NCBI GenBank assembly: GCA_015478945.1
Contig: JABUQX010007628.1
Location: 1-60,000 of the forward strand
Origin: Trachelipus rathkii
Lineage: Eukaryota; Arthropoda; Malacostraca; Isopoda; Trachelipodidae
DNA: 60,000 nucleotides
Direction: 5' to 3'
The translations under genes were made by a program, and so were the position numbers. A model generated the notes under the pieces. That model saw only the letters and a program-made list of their open reading frames with translations. It ran no database searches and was not told where the DNA came from. Below are positions 1 through 11,499 of the stretch, piece by piece. Positions within the stretch are counted from its first letter, which is position 1, and the number at the start of each line of letters is the position of its first letter.

Positions 1-226
1 AAACCTTACACTAAGTTTAATATCACCAACACTCACCAATATCAGCAGTGCTCCTATGTTATAAGGGTCTTTACAATATTGTTGAAACAAAAAGTGATGA
101 ACGTTTAAATAGAGAAGATCGAAATGCTGTTTGGATTGAAGTTGGCGAATTCGACCAAAGCAAACAAGATGTGTCACGTAAAGGAACGGCATAATGAAAA
201 GGAAGAAAGTGGAATGTAAAATAAAT

Positions 227-258
<32 letters not shown>

Positions 259-1245
259 ATATAATATATATATATATAATATATATAATAATATAATACT
301 ATATATATAATATAATATATATATACTATATATAATATAAATAGAAGAGAGAGAGAAGAGGAGAAGAGAGAGAAAGGAAGGGTGAAACAAGAACTGAAGC
401 CAAAAACATTTGAATTAAAATGGCAGGAACTAGAATTTTATGATAATGTTACATTTTGGTTATTCTGGAGGTGAATTTCACAATGTAGTCAGTCACTCCA
501 AGACCCAAAAATTAGCTAGATGTATGTGGTAAATTATATGCTTCCTTTCGAAATTTGTTAAAGGTTCCAGAAATCTATTTATTATTTGGGAAAACAAGCA
601 AAGACAAATTGCCTGATGTTGATTATAAGAAAAACAGATCTAAAAGGAGCTCTATATGCGAAAAGATGCTAGAAATTCTCCCAAGAGACGTTTCACGAAT
701 CAAAACATTATAACCTGTGTGGGATGCCATTAGAACAAATTTGAGCACAAGAGCTTCAGTATGCAATGATGCTGCAAAAAGTTTTTACTTTTTACAAAAA
801 TTATCTAACTATAAAGATTCGAGAAGGAGATAATACATTAAATCAAACATATCCTGAAGATGTGGACATGACTTCCTGGAGAACTCAGCACTTTCATAAT
901 TATGTTAAACATGTCAAAACAATGAACATGATAATCTAACTCAGTCTGTACACATAATATTAATGATCATGAACATATCAGACCCTAAGTAGAATCAATC
1001 CGAGAATGTCCTTGTTCATGATATTACAAATTACCAGAGAAAAGATCCTTTCTCAAATGGCGAGGAGAAAATAATTAGAACTACAATGTTCAAACTAAAT
1101 ATGTTACCTGAGCCTCATGTGCATAGAAAGTGGATCGTACACATTTATCATTTATAATCATCTGGTGGACTTTGGCTGTCAAAGGCAGAAAAAAGGATAT
1201 TTAATGTAGATCATGGTTCTGCGAATTCTTAGAAGGGTTCAAACT
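1..1245. other. Unassigned sequence with an AT-repeat block
   Basis: Positions 1-221 and 351-1,245 have mixed composition, unlike the (TA)n block between them at about 222-340 and the short GA-rich run at 343-378. Short open stretches occur on the plus strand, for example around 840-935, but none is long and stops fall in every frame. The text looks like decayed coding or transposon sequence. I could not match it to a family and assign no function. Confidence 0.4.
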
Positions 1246-1424
1246 CTCCCGTATATATATATTATACATAATATATATATTATATATATATATAATATAT
1301 ATAATATATATATATATATAATTATATATTATTATATAAAATATATAATATATAATATATATATATAATATAGATATATTATATAATATATATGATATAA
1401 TATATAGTATATATAATATATATG
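1246..1424. repeat. Degenerate (TA)n microsatellite
   Basis: Almost pure A/T alternation with frequent single-base slips (TAATA, TATTA). An apparent minus-strand reading frame over this block is only a translated (TA)n repeat of Tyr/Ile. Confidence 0.9.
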
Positions 1425-2070
1425 AATTCTGATGGTGGTTGCTGTCAGAAACGTCTTGCCAGAAGTTAACAATCAGAGGTTCTAAACGATGGAGCAAGAT
1501 TGCAATAGTATATTTGAGGCTTTACAGACTATTAGATGAAAGCAAAGCTGAGCCTGAAACCCCAGTTTAGTCGTAAATAATAAATAAATAATAATATAAT
1601 TAGCTAATTTACAGTATATATATATATAAATAATATATAATAAAATAAATAAATAAAATAAAATATTAACAAAAATATAAGGCCTTAATGCCTACTAAAA
1701 TTAGAAAGTTTATATACAAAAGGAAATGGGGCGTCGTCGTAACTAGGAAAGCCCATATAAAATAGGTGGTTTATCCCTGTATTCCAAGACTAGCTACCGT
1801 GAAAATAACTAGCTAAATATATGGTAAGAATAATTATATAAAGTATGTCAAGTATTCACTTCATCATGCCTCATAGAGCCTAACATATCTATATATTACG
1901 AAATATTCAAAAATACATCACATTTCTCACAATGCACGTACCACTAAAAATGTCAATTAACTTGCTTTTGTAAGCCTAATTTACTCTGGTTAACGAAAAT
2001 AAGTAGAGCGTCATATCATAAGTTACCATATTTTCTGAACGAAAAATCGGGACACCTACATCTACACATC
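1425..2070. other. Non-coding spacer, nothing recognised
   Basis: Ordinary AT-rich unique sequence with no long frame and no recognisable repeat terminus. A short A/T repeat lies at about 1,610-1,675. Confidence 0.5.
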
Positions 2071-2552
2071 ATATATATCTATATATAATATATATATATA
2101 TAATATATATATATAATAATAATAAATATATATATATTATATAATATAATTATATATAATTATAATATATATATCATAGTTATTATCGCACGAGCGATAA
2201 TTTAAAAAATGTATAATCATTACAAAAACCTTCATCCCTGAAAAATGTATAGTTAACATATATAAAGTATATATATATAAAATTTTATATATATATATAT
2301 AATATATATAGATATATATATATTATATACTATTAATAATATATATATATATATATAATATATATAATATATATAATTATATTATTATATATATAAATAT
2401 ATAAATATATAAATAGATATACTATATATATATAATATATAGTATATATAAAGAAATACTATAATATATACTATATAAAATATATATATATATATATAAT
2501 ATAATATAATAGATAAATATTATACTATTATATTATACATATATATATATAT
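2071..2552. repeat. Degenerate (TA)n microsatellite cluster
   Basis: Two long A/T-alternating blocks (about 2,071-2,175 and 2,265-2,552) flank about 90 bp of unique sequence. That spacer holds a perfect short hairpin near 2,188-2,205 (TTATCGC, 4-base loop, GCGATAA). Confidence 0.85.
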
Positions 2553-2859
2553 TAAAAAATAAAAGAAAACAGAAAGCAGTGTTAAAATTGATTGAACATT
2601 TTATGGACGAAATCGGGACTCTCTTCTAAATCGGGACAAGTTTCAAAAAAAGACTTCTGTCCCGGCTAAATCGGACGAATCGGTAACCTTATCATGAATA
2701 GCTATCGTAAAGAAAAATGCGCTAGAATGAAAATGCTAGAAGCATAGTTAGGTATTCATTCAATTTGCCATGGTAGAAAATAGAGGCGCGTCACAATTAC
2801 GTTTACAATTTTAAATTGCACGGGTATTTGGACTTACCTACTCCACCACAATATAATAA
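2553..2859. other. Short unique spacer with repeated AAATCGGGAC words
   Basis: AT-rich spacer in which AAATCGGGAC-like words recur near 2,610 and 2,630, with a relative at 2,043. This suggests a small decayed repeat, but no termini could be set. Confidence 0.35.
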
Positions 2860-3130
2860 TATCATATATATATATAATATATATATATATATAATATATA
2901 TATATATAATATAGTAATATATAAATATATACTTATATCATATATATATAATATAAGTAATATATATATATATATATAATATATATATATAATATATATA
3001 TAATAATATATACATAATAGTTACATTACATACATACATACATAATAATATATATATTAATATTTATAATATATATAAATTATATAATATATATGATATA
3101 TATATATAATATATATATATATATATAAAA
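2860..3130. repeat. Degenerate (TA)n microsatellite
   Basis: A/T alternating block with a short CATA run near 3,029-3,045. Confidence 0.85.
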
Positions 3131-3389
3131 GGGCCTATTACCTTCATAGCTTAGCCCCTCAAATCTAAATCCGGCATGGAACGCTCGCAAGTAAAAATCA
3201 GGTTGAATTAAAACAAGTTAAACTGAACAAATCTGAAAAACAATTGTAGCATTGAAAAAAGTATATGGATGTCTAAAGTAGAAGTAAGAATATAAGACAG
3301 TGATTGTGAATGAAGAGTATCTAATCGTGTTTAAAATAAAAAAGAAGCGTGTTGAATTTACTAAAAAGCAAATATACAGTCAAAGAAAG

Positions 3390-5130
3390 ATGCCTTTAAT
3401 ATATACAGGAGGGAAAAAAGGAATGCTAAAAGATGCATACGTAAGAGAAAAGAAAGAGTAATGAACAGTTTGGAAGGATGAGAATGGGACATAAGGAATA
3501 GAACTCGTTGGAAGGGAAGCGCTAAAGGTAAGAATTGATAAGGAAACCTGCTCAGAAAGAATATGGGGGGATGTTGTTTTTAACTGATGAATATGATGGA
3601 GGGGATTGTGAAAGAACACTTGAAAATCGTATAATATTGCAAGTAATGAAAAGTGATAATACTGTTATGGTTTGATGGTGAAAAAGAATTAGTTATTGAT
3701 CAGTTATTAGGCAAAAAGAGGAAGAGGGTAATATAAAGGTAACAGGAATGGTTAAATCTGCAGGATAGATGAAATTACTGGAAATATCAGGAACGGAAGC
3801 TAGATGTTGATTGGATTTGGAAGTTAGGTAATAAAGCCTTTATGGAGGGTATAGTTCGAGGATTGGAGAAGAGCAGTAATAGACCCTATATAAGGGTAAG
3901 GAGATTAGGGGAACTGTAGAAAATTATAGGTATTAGTTTATTATGTTGTAGGAAAATATGTTGTTTGAGTCGAAAGCAGGTGCGCCGAGTGACTAGGACT
4001 GATTAGTGAAAGAACAAGTGCTTTAGACAGTGAGTAGATTCAAATCATTACATTGGAAGGCAAATGATAGAGAAAATGATGGAGAGGAAGAATAATTGTT
4101 TTTAGTTAGATTCTGCAACAGCGTATATAGGTTAAAGGAAAGCTATGCAGTTTATAATATGTGTCGGATAGGCTCTGAATGAATCAAGTAGGTATGACAA
4201 TAAAAGACGGTTAAGAATAAATCGTGGTCAAAGATGTTAGTATTCAATAGCGAGTAGCAGGGTTGTTTGATGTCCCTGTATTCAATTTGTATAGGATGGG
4301 GTTATGAAAGAATTGAGTGGGGACATGACAGGAAATGGTTTAGAATGATGGATTGATGTGAAGGGTGCACCACCTATTATATGCTGCATATTTGTTTTGG
4401 TTGCGAATCTGATAGTTAGAGGATTAAGAATTGGCAGGTATGTAAAAGGAGGGTTTAAAGTAAACGTGATAAAAATAAGTTTGGTGTATTGATGACATCC
4501 TCAGTGGAATTAGTTAGATTGAGCATCTGGAACAAGTCTGGGGGAGTTTAAAATTATAGAAGGTATAGTTGGATGAAAGGAACGGATATGCAGAGTGTTA
4601 GTAGTAGGAAAGTTGTGAAATGGCAGGAAGGTGGCTGTTGCAATAAATCGTTGGAATGTAAAGACTAAGTCTTTAATGCGCTGTCTTACATGACGTATTG
4701 TTACCTTGTTATGTAGAGTAGTAGATATGTCGGGAATAAAAGTTATAATCTATAAAGCAATGTGTCAGAATGACAATCTAGGCAGTAGGTGTGATAAGAA
4801 TGATAAAAGAAGAAACATATTAGAGAGTTGTGATGTTGGGTGTAAAAAGGTAAACGCAGAGAATAAATAGGGTATCTTGAGAGAATGTTTTCATGTGGAA
4901 AATGAGAATATATCGTTTAAGCGGAGGATATGCGAGGTGTTGAAAACCGACCGGCTGGGAGATCAAGAAAATGATGATCAGCAAACGAATGTCTGAGACA
5001 GAAATGTGGAGTTGTCAGAGGCGAGGAATAAAGTGCATTAATAAGACAAGAGAAATGGCGGGTTTGTGAGGGGCTATGGTTGCCCATCTGGTCAAGGATA
5101 TGAACCGCCGACACTGACTATTACCATAGT
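3390..5130 (+). pseudogene. Decayed non-LTR retrotransposon (LINE family A), RT region
   Basis: A heavily frameshifted remnant of a LINE reverse transcriptase on the plus strand. Pieces in different frames give the conserved RT order: an EDWRRAVIDPIYKG-like block near 3,860-3,895, a following ENYR block near 3,918-3,932, a QGC-like block near 4,260, and a C-terminal CKRR.VKVNV-like block near 4,440-4,475. The end, about 4,900-5,100, reads like the tail preserved better at 58,196-58,408. Pieces of the same family at 26,800-27,480 (endonuclease) and 57,957-58,480 (C-terminus) suggest this is one LINE family scattered over the window. No frame exceeds 80 codons, so it is dead or the consensus is poor. 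The minus-strand frames over this stretch are shadows. Confidence 0.7.
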
Positions 5131-5300
5131 CAGGGACGTCGCAAGCCAGTGAACAAGGGATTTTCTGAGACGATTTCTTACTAATTAATGATAGGGGCGG
5201 TAAGGCTGAGTTTCTTTTGACTTTTGTTCATATCTCTACGGCTTATTTTCTATGATTGTAAGCAACTTACCACCATCATTGGGAGAAAAGTAGATAAGAA
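5131..5300 (+). other. Possible LINE 3' untranslated remnant
   Basis: Unique sequence directly downstream of the decayed LINE and upstream of a large A/T block. It is probably the LINE 3' UTR by position. No poly(A) is visible. Confidence 0.3.
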
Positions 5301-5415
5301 AATATATAATATATATATATAATATATATATATTATAAATATAAAATATAATATATTATATATATATATATATATTATATACTATATATACTAATATATT
5401 ATATATATCAGTATA

Positions 5416-5455
<40 letters not shown>

Positions 5456-5784
5456 GTAGTATATATATATATTATATATATATCATAGTACTATAATATA
5501 TATATATATATATATATGATATATAATAGTATAATTATATATATATATACTACTAATATATATATATATATCATATAATAATAATATTGTATAATATATA
5601 TATTAATATATATATATATATATATTAACATATAATATATTATATATAAATATATATATATATAATATATATTATAATATGTATATATAGTAATATATAT
5701 ATATATATAATAATATATTACTATATATACTATATTATAAAATATATATTATATATTATATATAATATAATATATATATATAAT
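5301..5784. repeat. Degenerate (TA)n microsatellite
   Basis: About 480 bp of A/T alternation with irregular TAGTA and TAATA slips, one of the longest blocks in the window. Confidence 0.9.
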
Positions 5785-6079
5785 TGCCTGGTTTTTTTTA
5801 AAAAAAGTGTCTTTTTTAAAAAAATGAACACTTTTTTTTAATCCAACCCTAATATACCAATATCCCTCTAGCCTAATATGACTATTAACCCTTATGACCG
5901 CATGAGGTGATCCGCTATAAATAAATAAATTTGTAATTTGAATTATACCTAATAAGCGTTTGATGGGGTTTTTTTTTTTATGCCCATTGCCCAAAAAAAG
6001 GTATCTTAAGGCATTGACGGATAGATCGTGTTACAAATAAAAAACAATCCTTTTTATTCAAATTAGAATTTTTATAATT
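5785..6079. other. Unique AT-rich spacer
   Basis: Contains homopolymer A and T runs and a short non-repeat stretch. A minus-strand frame of 81 codons partly overlaps the flanking repeat, and no family resemblance was seen. Confidence 0.4.
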
Positions 6080-6200
6080 GATATATAATATATATATTAA
6101 ATAATATATATATAATATTATATGATATAGATATATATATAATATATATATATATATATAATAATAATATATATATATATTATAATATAGTATATATATT

Positions 6201-6243
<43 letters not shown>

Positions 6244-6258
6244 TTATATATATATAAT
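6080..6258. repeat. Degenerate (TA)n microsatellite
   Basis: A/T alternating block immediately before the minisatellite mosaic. Confidence 0.9.
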
Positions 6259-6283
6259 AGTAGGAATAATCCGGACAACGAAA

Positions 6284-6740
6284 GTGACCGCGACCTTTAC
6301 CTTTTTTCTGACCGCACCTTTGACCTTACCTTTTTTTGTGCAACCTGAATTTTTTTACCTTAACTTTTTTGCCTTACTTTTGACACTTTTCGACCAACCT
6401 ATTGTCTTCCATGGCGTCATTTTGGCCACGTATTTTTGCAACCAAATTTTTCAGAACCCTGATTTTGGCAACCCTCGAAGAAGGGTTGCTCTAAACGGTT
6501 GCGTAGCAACCGTGTACGTATTGCCCCCTATTTTACGCCCCCACCTAATTTTTTCGCCATGGGTCATATTTTTGCCCACTTAATTTTGGCACCTTGATCT
6601 TCCGTGGGGTCAAATTTTTGACCACGTTAATTTTTGTACCCTTTGGGTCTCCAGGGCAAATTTTGGCCCACGGAATTTTTTTTACCCTTTGTCTTCCATG
6701 GGTCAATTTTGGGCCCACTTAATTTTTCCCACCCTTAGGC
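6284..6740. repeat. Minisatellite with TTTTTGCCACC and CTTCCATGGGTCA words
   Basis: Degenerate tandem units of about 45-55 bp share words such as CCATGGGTCAATTTTGG, CCCACTTAATTTTT and TACCCTTTG. Unit starts can be recognised near 6,408, 6,558, 6,600, 6,645 and 6,690. The plus-strand frame of 99 codons here is a product of the repeat, not a gene. Confidence 0.65.
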
Positions 6741-6798
6741 TAGCCCTATTTTGATATTTCGGAACATCTACACACGCGGGCGCGCGCCCAATACACGA

Positions 6799-6799
6799 C

Positions 6800-6840
<41 letters not shown>

Positions 6841-6841
6841 C
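6799..6841. repeat. (CA)n microsatellite
   Basis: About 20 uninterrupted CA units. Confidence 0.95.
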
Positions 6842-7140
6842 CAGCTACAACTAGCCTCCATATAGCCTACACCCAGCTCCACAAGCACACTCCCCAGCCT
6901 TCACATAGCTACACCCAACTACACCTACCTCACTAGCCTACACCTCACCTAGCATCCACCCACCTTGCACCTAGCCTACACCGTACACCTAGATTCCACC
7001 CGCTTTACCTAGCCACACCTACACTAGCCCCACCAGCCTTCACCTAGCCTACACCTACACCACACCTAGACTCCACCCAACCTACACCTACACCTACACA
7101 GACTACACCCAAATCCTTCACTATAGCCTTACACTTACCC
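6842..7140. repeat. Minisatellite of CACCTAGCCTA-type units
   Basis: Degenerate tandem repetition of a 10-12 bp word (CACCTAGCCTACAC and variants), continuing directly from the (CA)n run. Confidence 0.75.
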
Positions 7141-7199
7141 CTACACTTTGATGTCTATAACCTTGACCCTCCATATACCATGTCAATTTGACCACGCTT

Positions 7200-7905
7200 A
7201 ACTTGATGCTCTTTAATGGGCTCCCAAATCCACCGAAATTAATCGATGATTTCATATTAGTTCTATGAGTATTCTATGGGGAGGCCTGTGAGTCCAGGTG
7301 AGCCAAGTGAGTTCAATGAGGCAATAGTGCCAAGTGAGGCCTATGGGAGTGCCAAGTGGGAGGCCACATGCCAAGTATGCCACATGCAGTGCCAACTGAG
7401 TGCACTTTTTTCAAGCCGTTCTAGCCTCCCCTGAGCCCGAATAGCCCTAATATGTGTCTTACCCTATGTAATAAGTATAGGAATCGAATGGCGCTATTAC
7501 AAACTCTAGGATAAATCCTACTAGATTATATTTTCTAAACGATTATACACACATTTCACTATGACACTTATCACACACTATGACACTTATAACACTACAC
7601 TCTCCATAGACACTTTACATTAAACCATATACACTTACATAAAACCATTATACACTTGTACATTAAACCATAACACTTACACTTACACCACCACACTCGA
7701 TATTTTGGATGCCTCAATTTGATGCCTCAACCTTGATCCTACACATTAATATGGCCTCACATTAATCTCAACTTTATCCTCAACTTTGATGCCTCAGCAT
7801 TAAGCCTCAGCATGATGCCTCATTTTGGCCTTCTCCTTGATGACCTCATCTTATGAATCATCTTTCATACACCTATATTGATGCATCATCTTGATGACTC
7901 ATCTT
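7200..7905. repeat. Successive short minisatellites
   Basis: Three different repeat words follow one another. GTGCCAAGTGAGGCC variants lie at about 7,290-7,410, ACACTTACATTAAACCAT variants at about 7,560-7,690, and GATGCCTCA variants at about 7,705-7,900. None is coding. Confidence 0.6.
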
Positions 7906-7925
7906 TTCTACCTCTAGATCATAAT

Positions 7926-8095
7926 CTACCCAACAGGGCTCAGCGTGAGCCTCGTCGCGCAAACGACAGCCAATTCACCACGACCCCAGTCAGAACCCCC
8001 CGCCCCGCCGCGCCGCGTGCGGGCCCGCAGGCGCAATATTTCGCCGTACCCCCCGGCCGCTCGCCCGCCAGGCGCAATATTTTCCGCCGTATAAT
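7926..8095. other. GC-rich island with a duplicated 20-bp word
   Basis: A GC-rich block of about 170 bp stands out in AT-rich surroundings. It contains two copies of CAGGCGCAATATTTcGCCGT-like sequence (8,028-8,047 and 8,069-8,090) about 40 bp apart. Frames on both strands here reflect composition only. Confidence 0.55.
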
Positions 8096-8419
8096 ACAAC
8101 CTAGGTTCCAAGTCATGAATCAAACTTGAAAATATATAATCAAATGTAAAAACTATCAAAGAATTTCTTTTCAAATATACTATGATCATTCATTTTATTT
8201 CATACTAACATTTTTATTAACATTTTCGCTAACATAAAACTGTAACTCATTACAGAACTATTATTTAAATCATATATTTATAACATTATTTTACTTAATA
8301 CTTTTTACTTAATTACTTTTAATTATGATATGAAAATTTATGTAAGAAGAAAAAATTCAGAGTGTCTATATATAATCATTTTATTTACTACAATTGTACG
8401 AAATTTACTAAAACATAAC

Positions 8420-8920
8420 ATACATACCTTAAAGCAGAAATCAGTAAATCAATAGAGCGTGTTACCTAACAACCTAGGGGGATTAGTATCTTTTTTTACT
8501 GTTTTTTAGCTTCGATAACGTCTTTTCCTTGCACAACTTCTCTTTATGCTTTAACTTTCGGCTTTACACCTTTAAGTAAGGCTTACTGCTTAACTTTTAA
8601 GCTATCCTAATTTAAATCTTCTGCTTTACTGGTTTAACTTTCTGCTTTACTTTTTAACTCACATGTTTTACTGCTTTAACTCAGTATATTTATTACCATA
8701 CACACCTTAAAGCAGTAAAATCAGTAAATCAATAGACTGTGATACTAACACCTAGGGCATTAGGGTATGCTTTGTTTACTGCTTACTGGCTCTAACTATG
8801 CTTTACGCTTAAACTCTCTGTTACTGCTTAACATCTGGCTTTACTGCTATAGCTTCTGTCTTACTGCTTTCAACTATCGCTTACTGCTTTAACTTTCGCT
8901 GTACTGCTGAACTCATATTA
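8420..8920. repeat. TTTACTGCTTTAACT minisatellite plus a 75-bp direct repeat
   Basis: Tandem variants of TACTGCTTTAACTTTCGCTT fill about 8,530-8,690 and 8,780-8,915. A longer unit beginning CCTTAAAGCAG, with TCAGTAAATCAATAGA inside and CCTAGGG near its end, appears at about 8,431-8,505 and again at 8,705-8,782. The TACTGC arrays are therefore themselves duplicated. Confidence 0.65.
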
Positions 8921-9259
8921 TTATTTTACTTCATTATTATTTTATTTTGTTTATACTTTTTTCTTTATTCTTATTTATTTTCACGTCGCTTCATATTATT
9001 TATTTTGTTCGAAGAAGAGCAATTTCTGCTCTGAACCCTTTTATTCATAGCCCAATAATTTACTTACTACTATAGATGTTTTAAACTTTTTTTACTTTTA
9101 TTCTTTTTTTTAGTTTGTAATTTACAGATGAAATTAGTTATTTTTAATACTTTTTATTGTAATAGTATGTATTCATTTATTTATTTTTATTATTTACTTA
9201 CTTGCTTTATTTTATTAACTTTATATATTCTATTTTATTCTACTTCAAACTCAATTTAT

Positions 9260-9665
9260 TATATTTAGAACACACACAACATACACACACACACTTACAC
9301 TTATTACACACAGTCACTATGACCACTTAACACACATTTCACTAGCCAGCTTACATTTACACTTATACACATATTTATATTTACATCCGATTTTATTACA
9401 TCACACACAGATTTACTTACACACCACACACACACACACACAGATTTACTTACACACACAGATTATTACACTCACACAACAGATTACTTATACACACATA
9501 AGATTACTTAACACAAATTACTTACACAACATGATTACTTACAGTCACACACAGATACTTACACACACACACACACACGCACACTCACTTACACACCACA
9601 CACACACGCACATCCACTTACACAACCCACACACGCACATCACTTACACAAAACGTATAATTATT
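9260..9665. repeat. CACACAGATTTACTTA minisatellite and CA-rich tract
   Basis: (CA)n runs alternate with AGATTACTTACAC words about every 16-30 bp. The 64-codon plus-strand frame is a translated repeat. Confidence 0.75.
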
Positions 9666-11440
9666 AAAACATTTTATGTTAATCCAAAACACTTACATTT
9701 ATATTACTCATTCAAATATAACTAAAAATTATTCAATTTATTAAAATTCAAAATTAATAACCAATCATTATCTTTGAACTTAGAATTTATTATTAACTGT
9801 TAAACTTTTTGTTTTCAAATTTTACAAGTTTTAAAAATAACTTTATAGTAAAATGATTATGAAATTTTATTAAAAACATATATTACGATTAAAGCAATAA
9901 ATACAGAAAATCAGTTAAGAGTCCAGCCCTAGCCCCCCCCTCACACCAAAGCTTATGCCACGTTTGTTCTAATGACGTATACGCGTTGACATCATCTTAG
10001 CGATAGAATAATATAAAAATAACAACATAAGTTCTTCTCTCTAACATAACATGGTATTTTATTAAGAGACATTCTAAGTTCTTTATTTAAAAATAACAAT
10101 ATTCCACTTACATTATAGATTATTCGCTCATGTAAAACTAAAAAATCATTTCCTGCAAAGTTTTTTAAATAATTTGGATTTCTTTATTATCTATGTACAT
10201 TTACAATCCAACACGAGAAAACACAACAACCCCACTCCTTACAGATATTTCAAACTGACCTCTCTCTGTAAAATGGATTGAAATACCTACCTTTAGCCCT
10301 AAATAATCCTTTTTACCCGGGCGATTAGCCTATACCAGCAAAATATATTTCAAGATGACCTTTTTTCTGAAAATGTGGTCCAATAACTACAGTTAGGCCT
10401 AAATTAGGGGCCTAAATTTTAGGAAAACCTTTCTGTACCACAGCGAATTTAAGCCTAATACAGGTCAAAAGTTAATTCCATGTATAGACAAAGAAATCTA
10501 GACATGCTGGATCGGTCAAGATCTTTATTCCATTAAGAAGGAAAATGTTTACCTTTCTTGTAGGACGAGTAATCCTCATCGTCTATATGACCTCGTATTG
10601 ATGTCAGAATTATTTATCGCTTATTTGGTTGAAGGTATGAAAAAAACATGTTTTTTCATATCCTGACCTATCCTCCGATGGATGAAAAATATTTAGTTCC
10701 AGGTTGAGTACACAATTCACAATCATTTTAAAATTCTACTCTTTTGCTCTTAAGCAGGTCACAAGTTCTCTGGTTTGTGTATAATAAAAGTGCTTATTTT
10801 CACTAATGTATATCAGGATTCACTCTAACATGATTATTACCTCAATCCAAGACATTATCAGTGGGAAATCAAGATCCCAGGAAGTAGTGTTAATCTTATA
10901 TAAAAGAAAACCCGAGGATTGAAATTTTCAAGTGGCTACCAATCACCCTTATAATACAGGCTAGTTCATGTCCAAGAATTACTTTATATGTAATCCACTG
11001 GAAAGATGCTTACAAGAAAACTTTAAACCAAGTTCAGCTCTTAAAATTGACCTAAACAGTTATTACCATGCGAAAAACAGCGATAAGCAAATTACTCTAC
11101 ATTTTATAACATCAAAACATAATCATTTGAAGTCTAGATTATGGAGGAAAATAATGAAACCATCCAGTTATTTGAAACCTACATCATTTGATTCACATTT
11201 ACAGGCCTAGCGCAGGATAAATTTTAGATACGTAAGCGCATGTTAATAAGAGAAACATATGTGTATCTAATTACGATAACCGTATCATTACAATGTTATA
11301 CAAGAAACTAGCAGTTTAAAGAAAAACCCTATCGATGATCCTACGCGCATGCATCATCGCTTCAATACATCTATAGAGTACATAGAATCATTTATCTACT
11401 TAGGAAAAACTAATGCAAGAAATTATTTATCAGGACCCAG
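9665..11440 (+). repeat. Left arm of a 3.5-kb imperfect palindrome
   Basis: This arm is repeated in reverse complement at about 11,500-13,215. Matching landmarks include ATTTTATGTTAAT (9,670 with 13,205), a TCATTAGAACAAACGTGGCA block (9,970s with 12,945-12,963), the GACCTCTCTCTGTAAAA block (10,257-10,273 with 12,660-12,676), GACATGCTGGATCGGTCAAG (10,501 with about 12,435) and ATCTACTT near the centre (11,395 with 11,555). Divergence looks like 20-25 percent and is dominated by 1-3 base indels. The small frame at 10,968-11,210 has no recognised relative. Confidence 0.85.
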
Positions 11441-11499
11441 AATGTAAATATACTATGATATGCGAGCGGGAACTTTTTACGTATGTGTTAACTGAAGGT

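Noticed and set aside
6703..6936. Overlapping frames on both strands over the (CA)n run
   Set aside because: Translated dinucleotide repeat (Cys/Val or His/Thr).
8431..8920. Regularly repeated short words as a possible CRISPR array
   Set aside because: The repeats are degenerate and contiguous, with no unique spacers of constant length, and the genome is eukaryotic.
10968..11210. 80-codon frame in the left palindrome arm
   Set aside because: The mirrored arm does not keep the frame open and no motif is recognisable.
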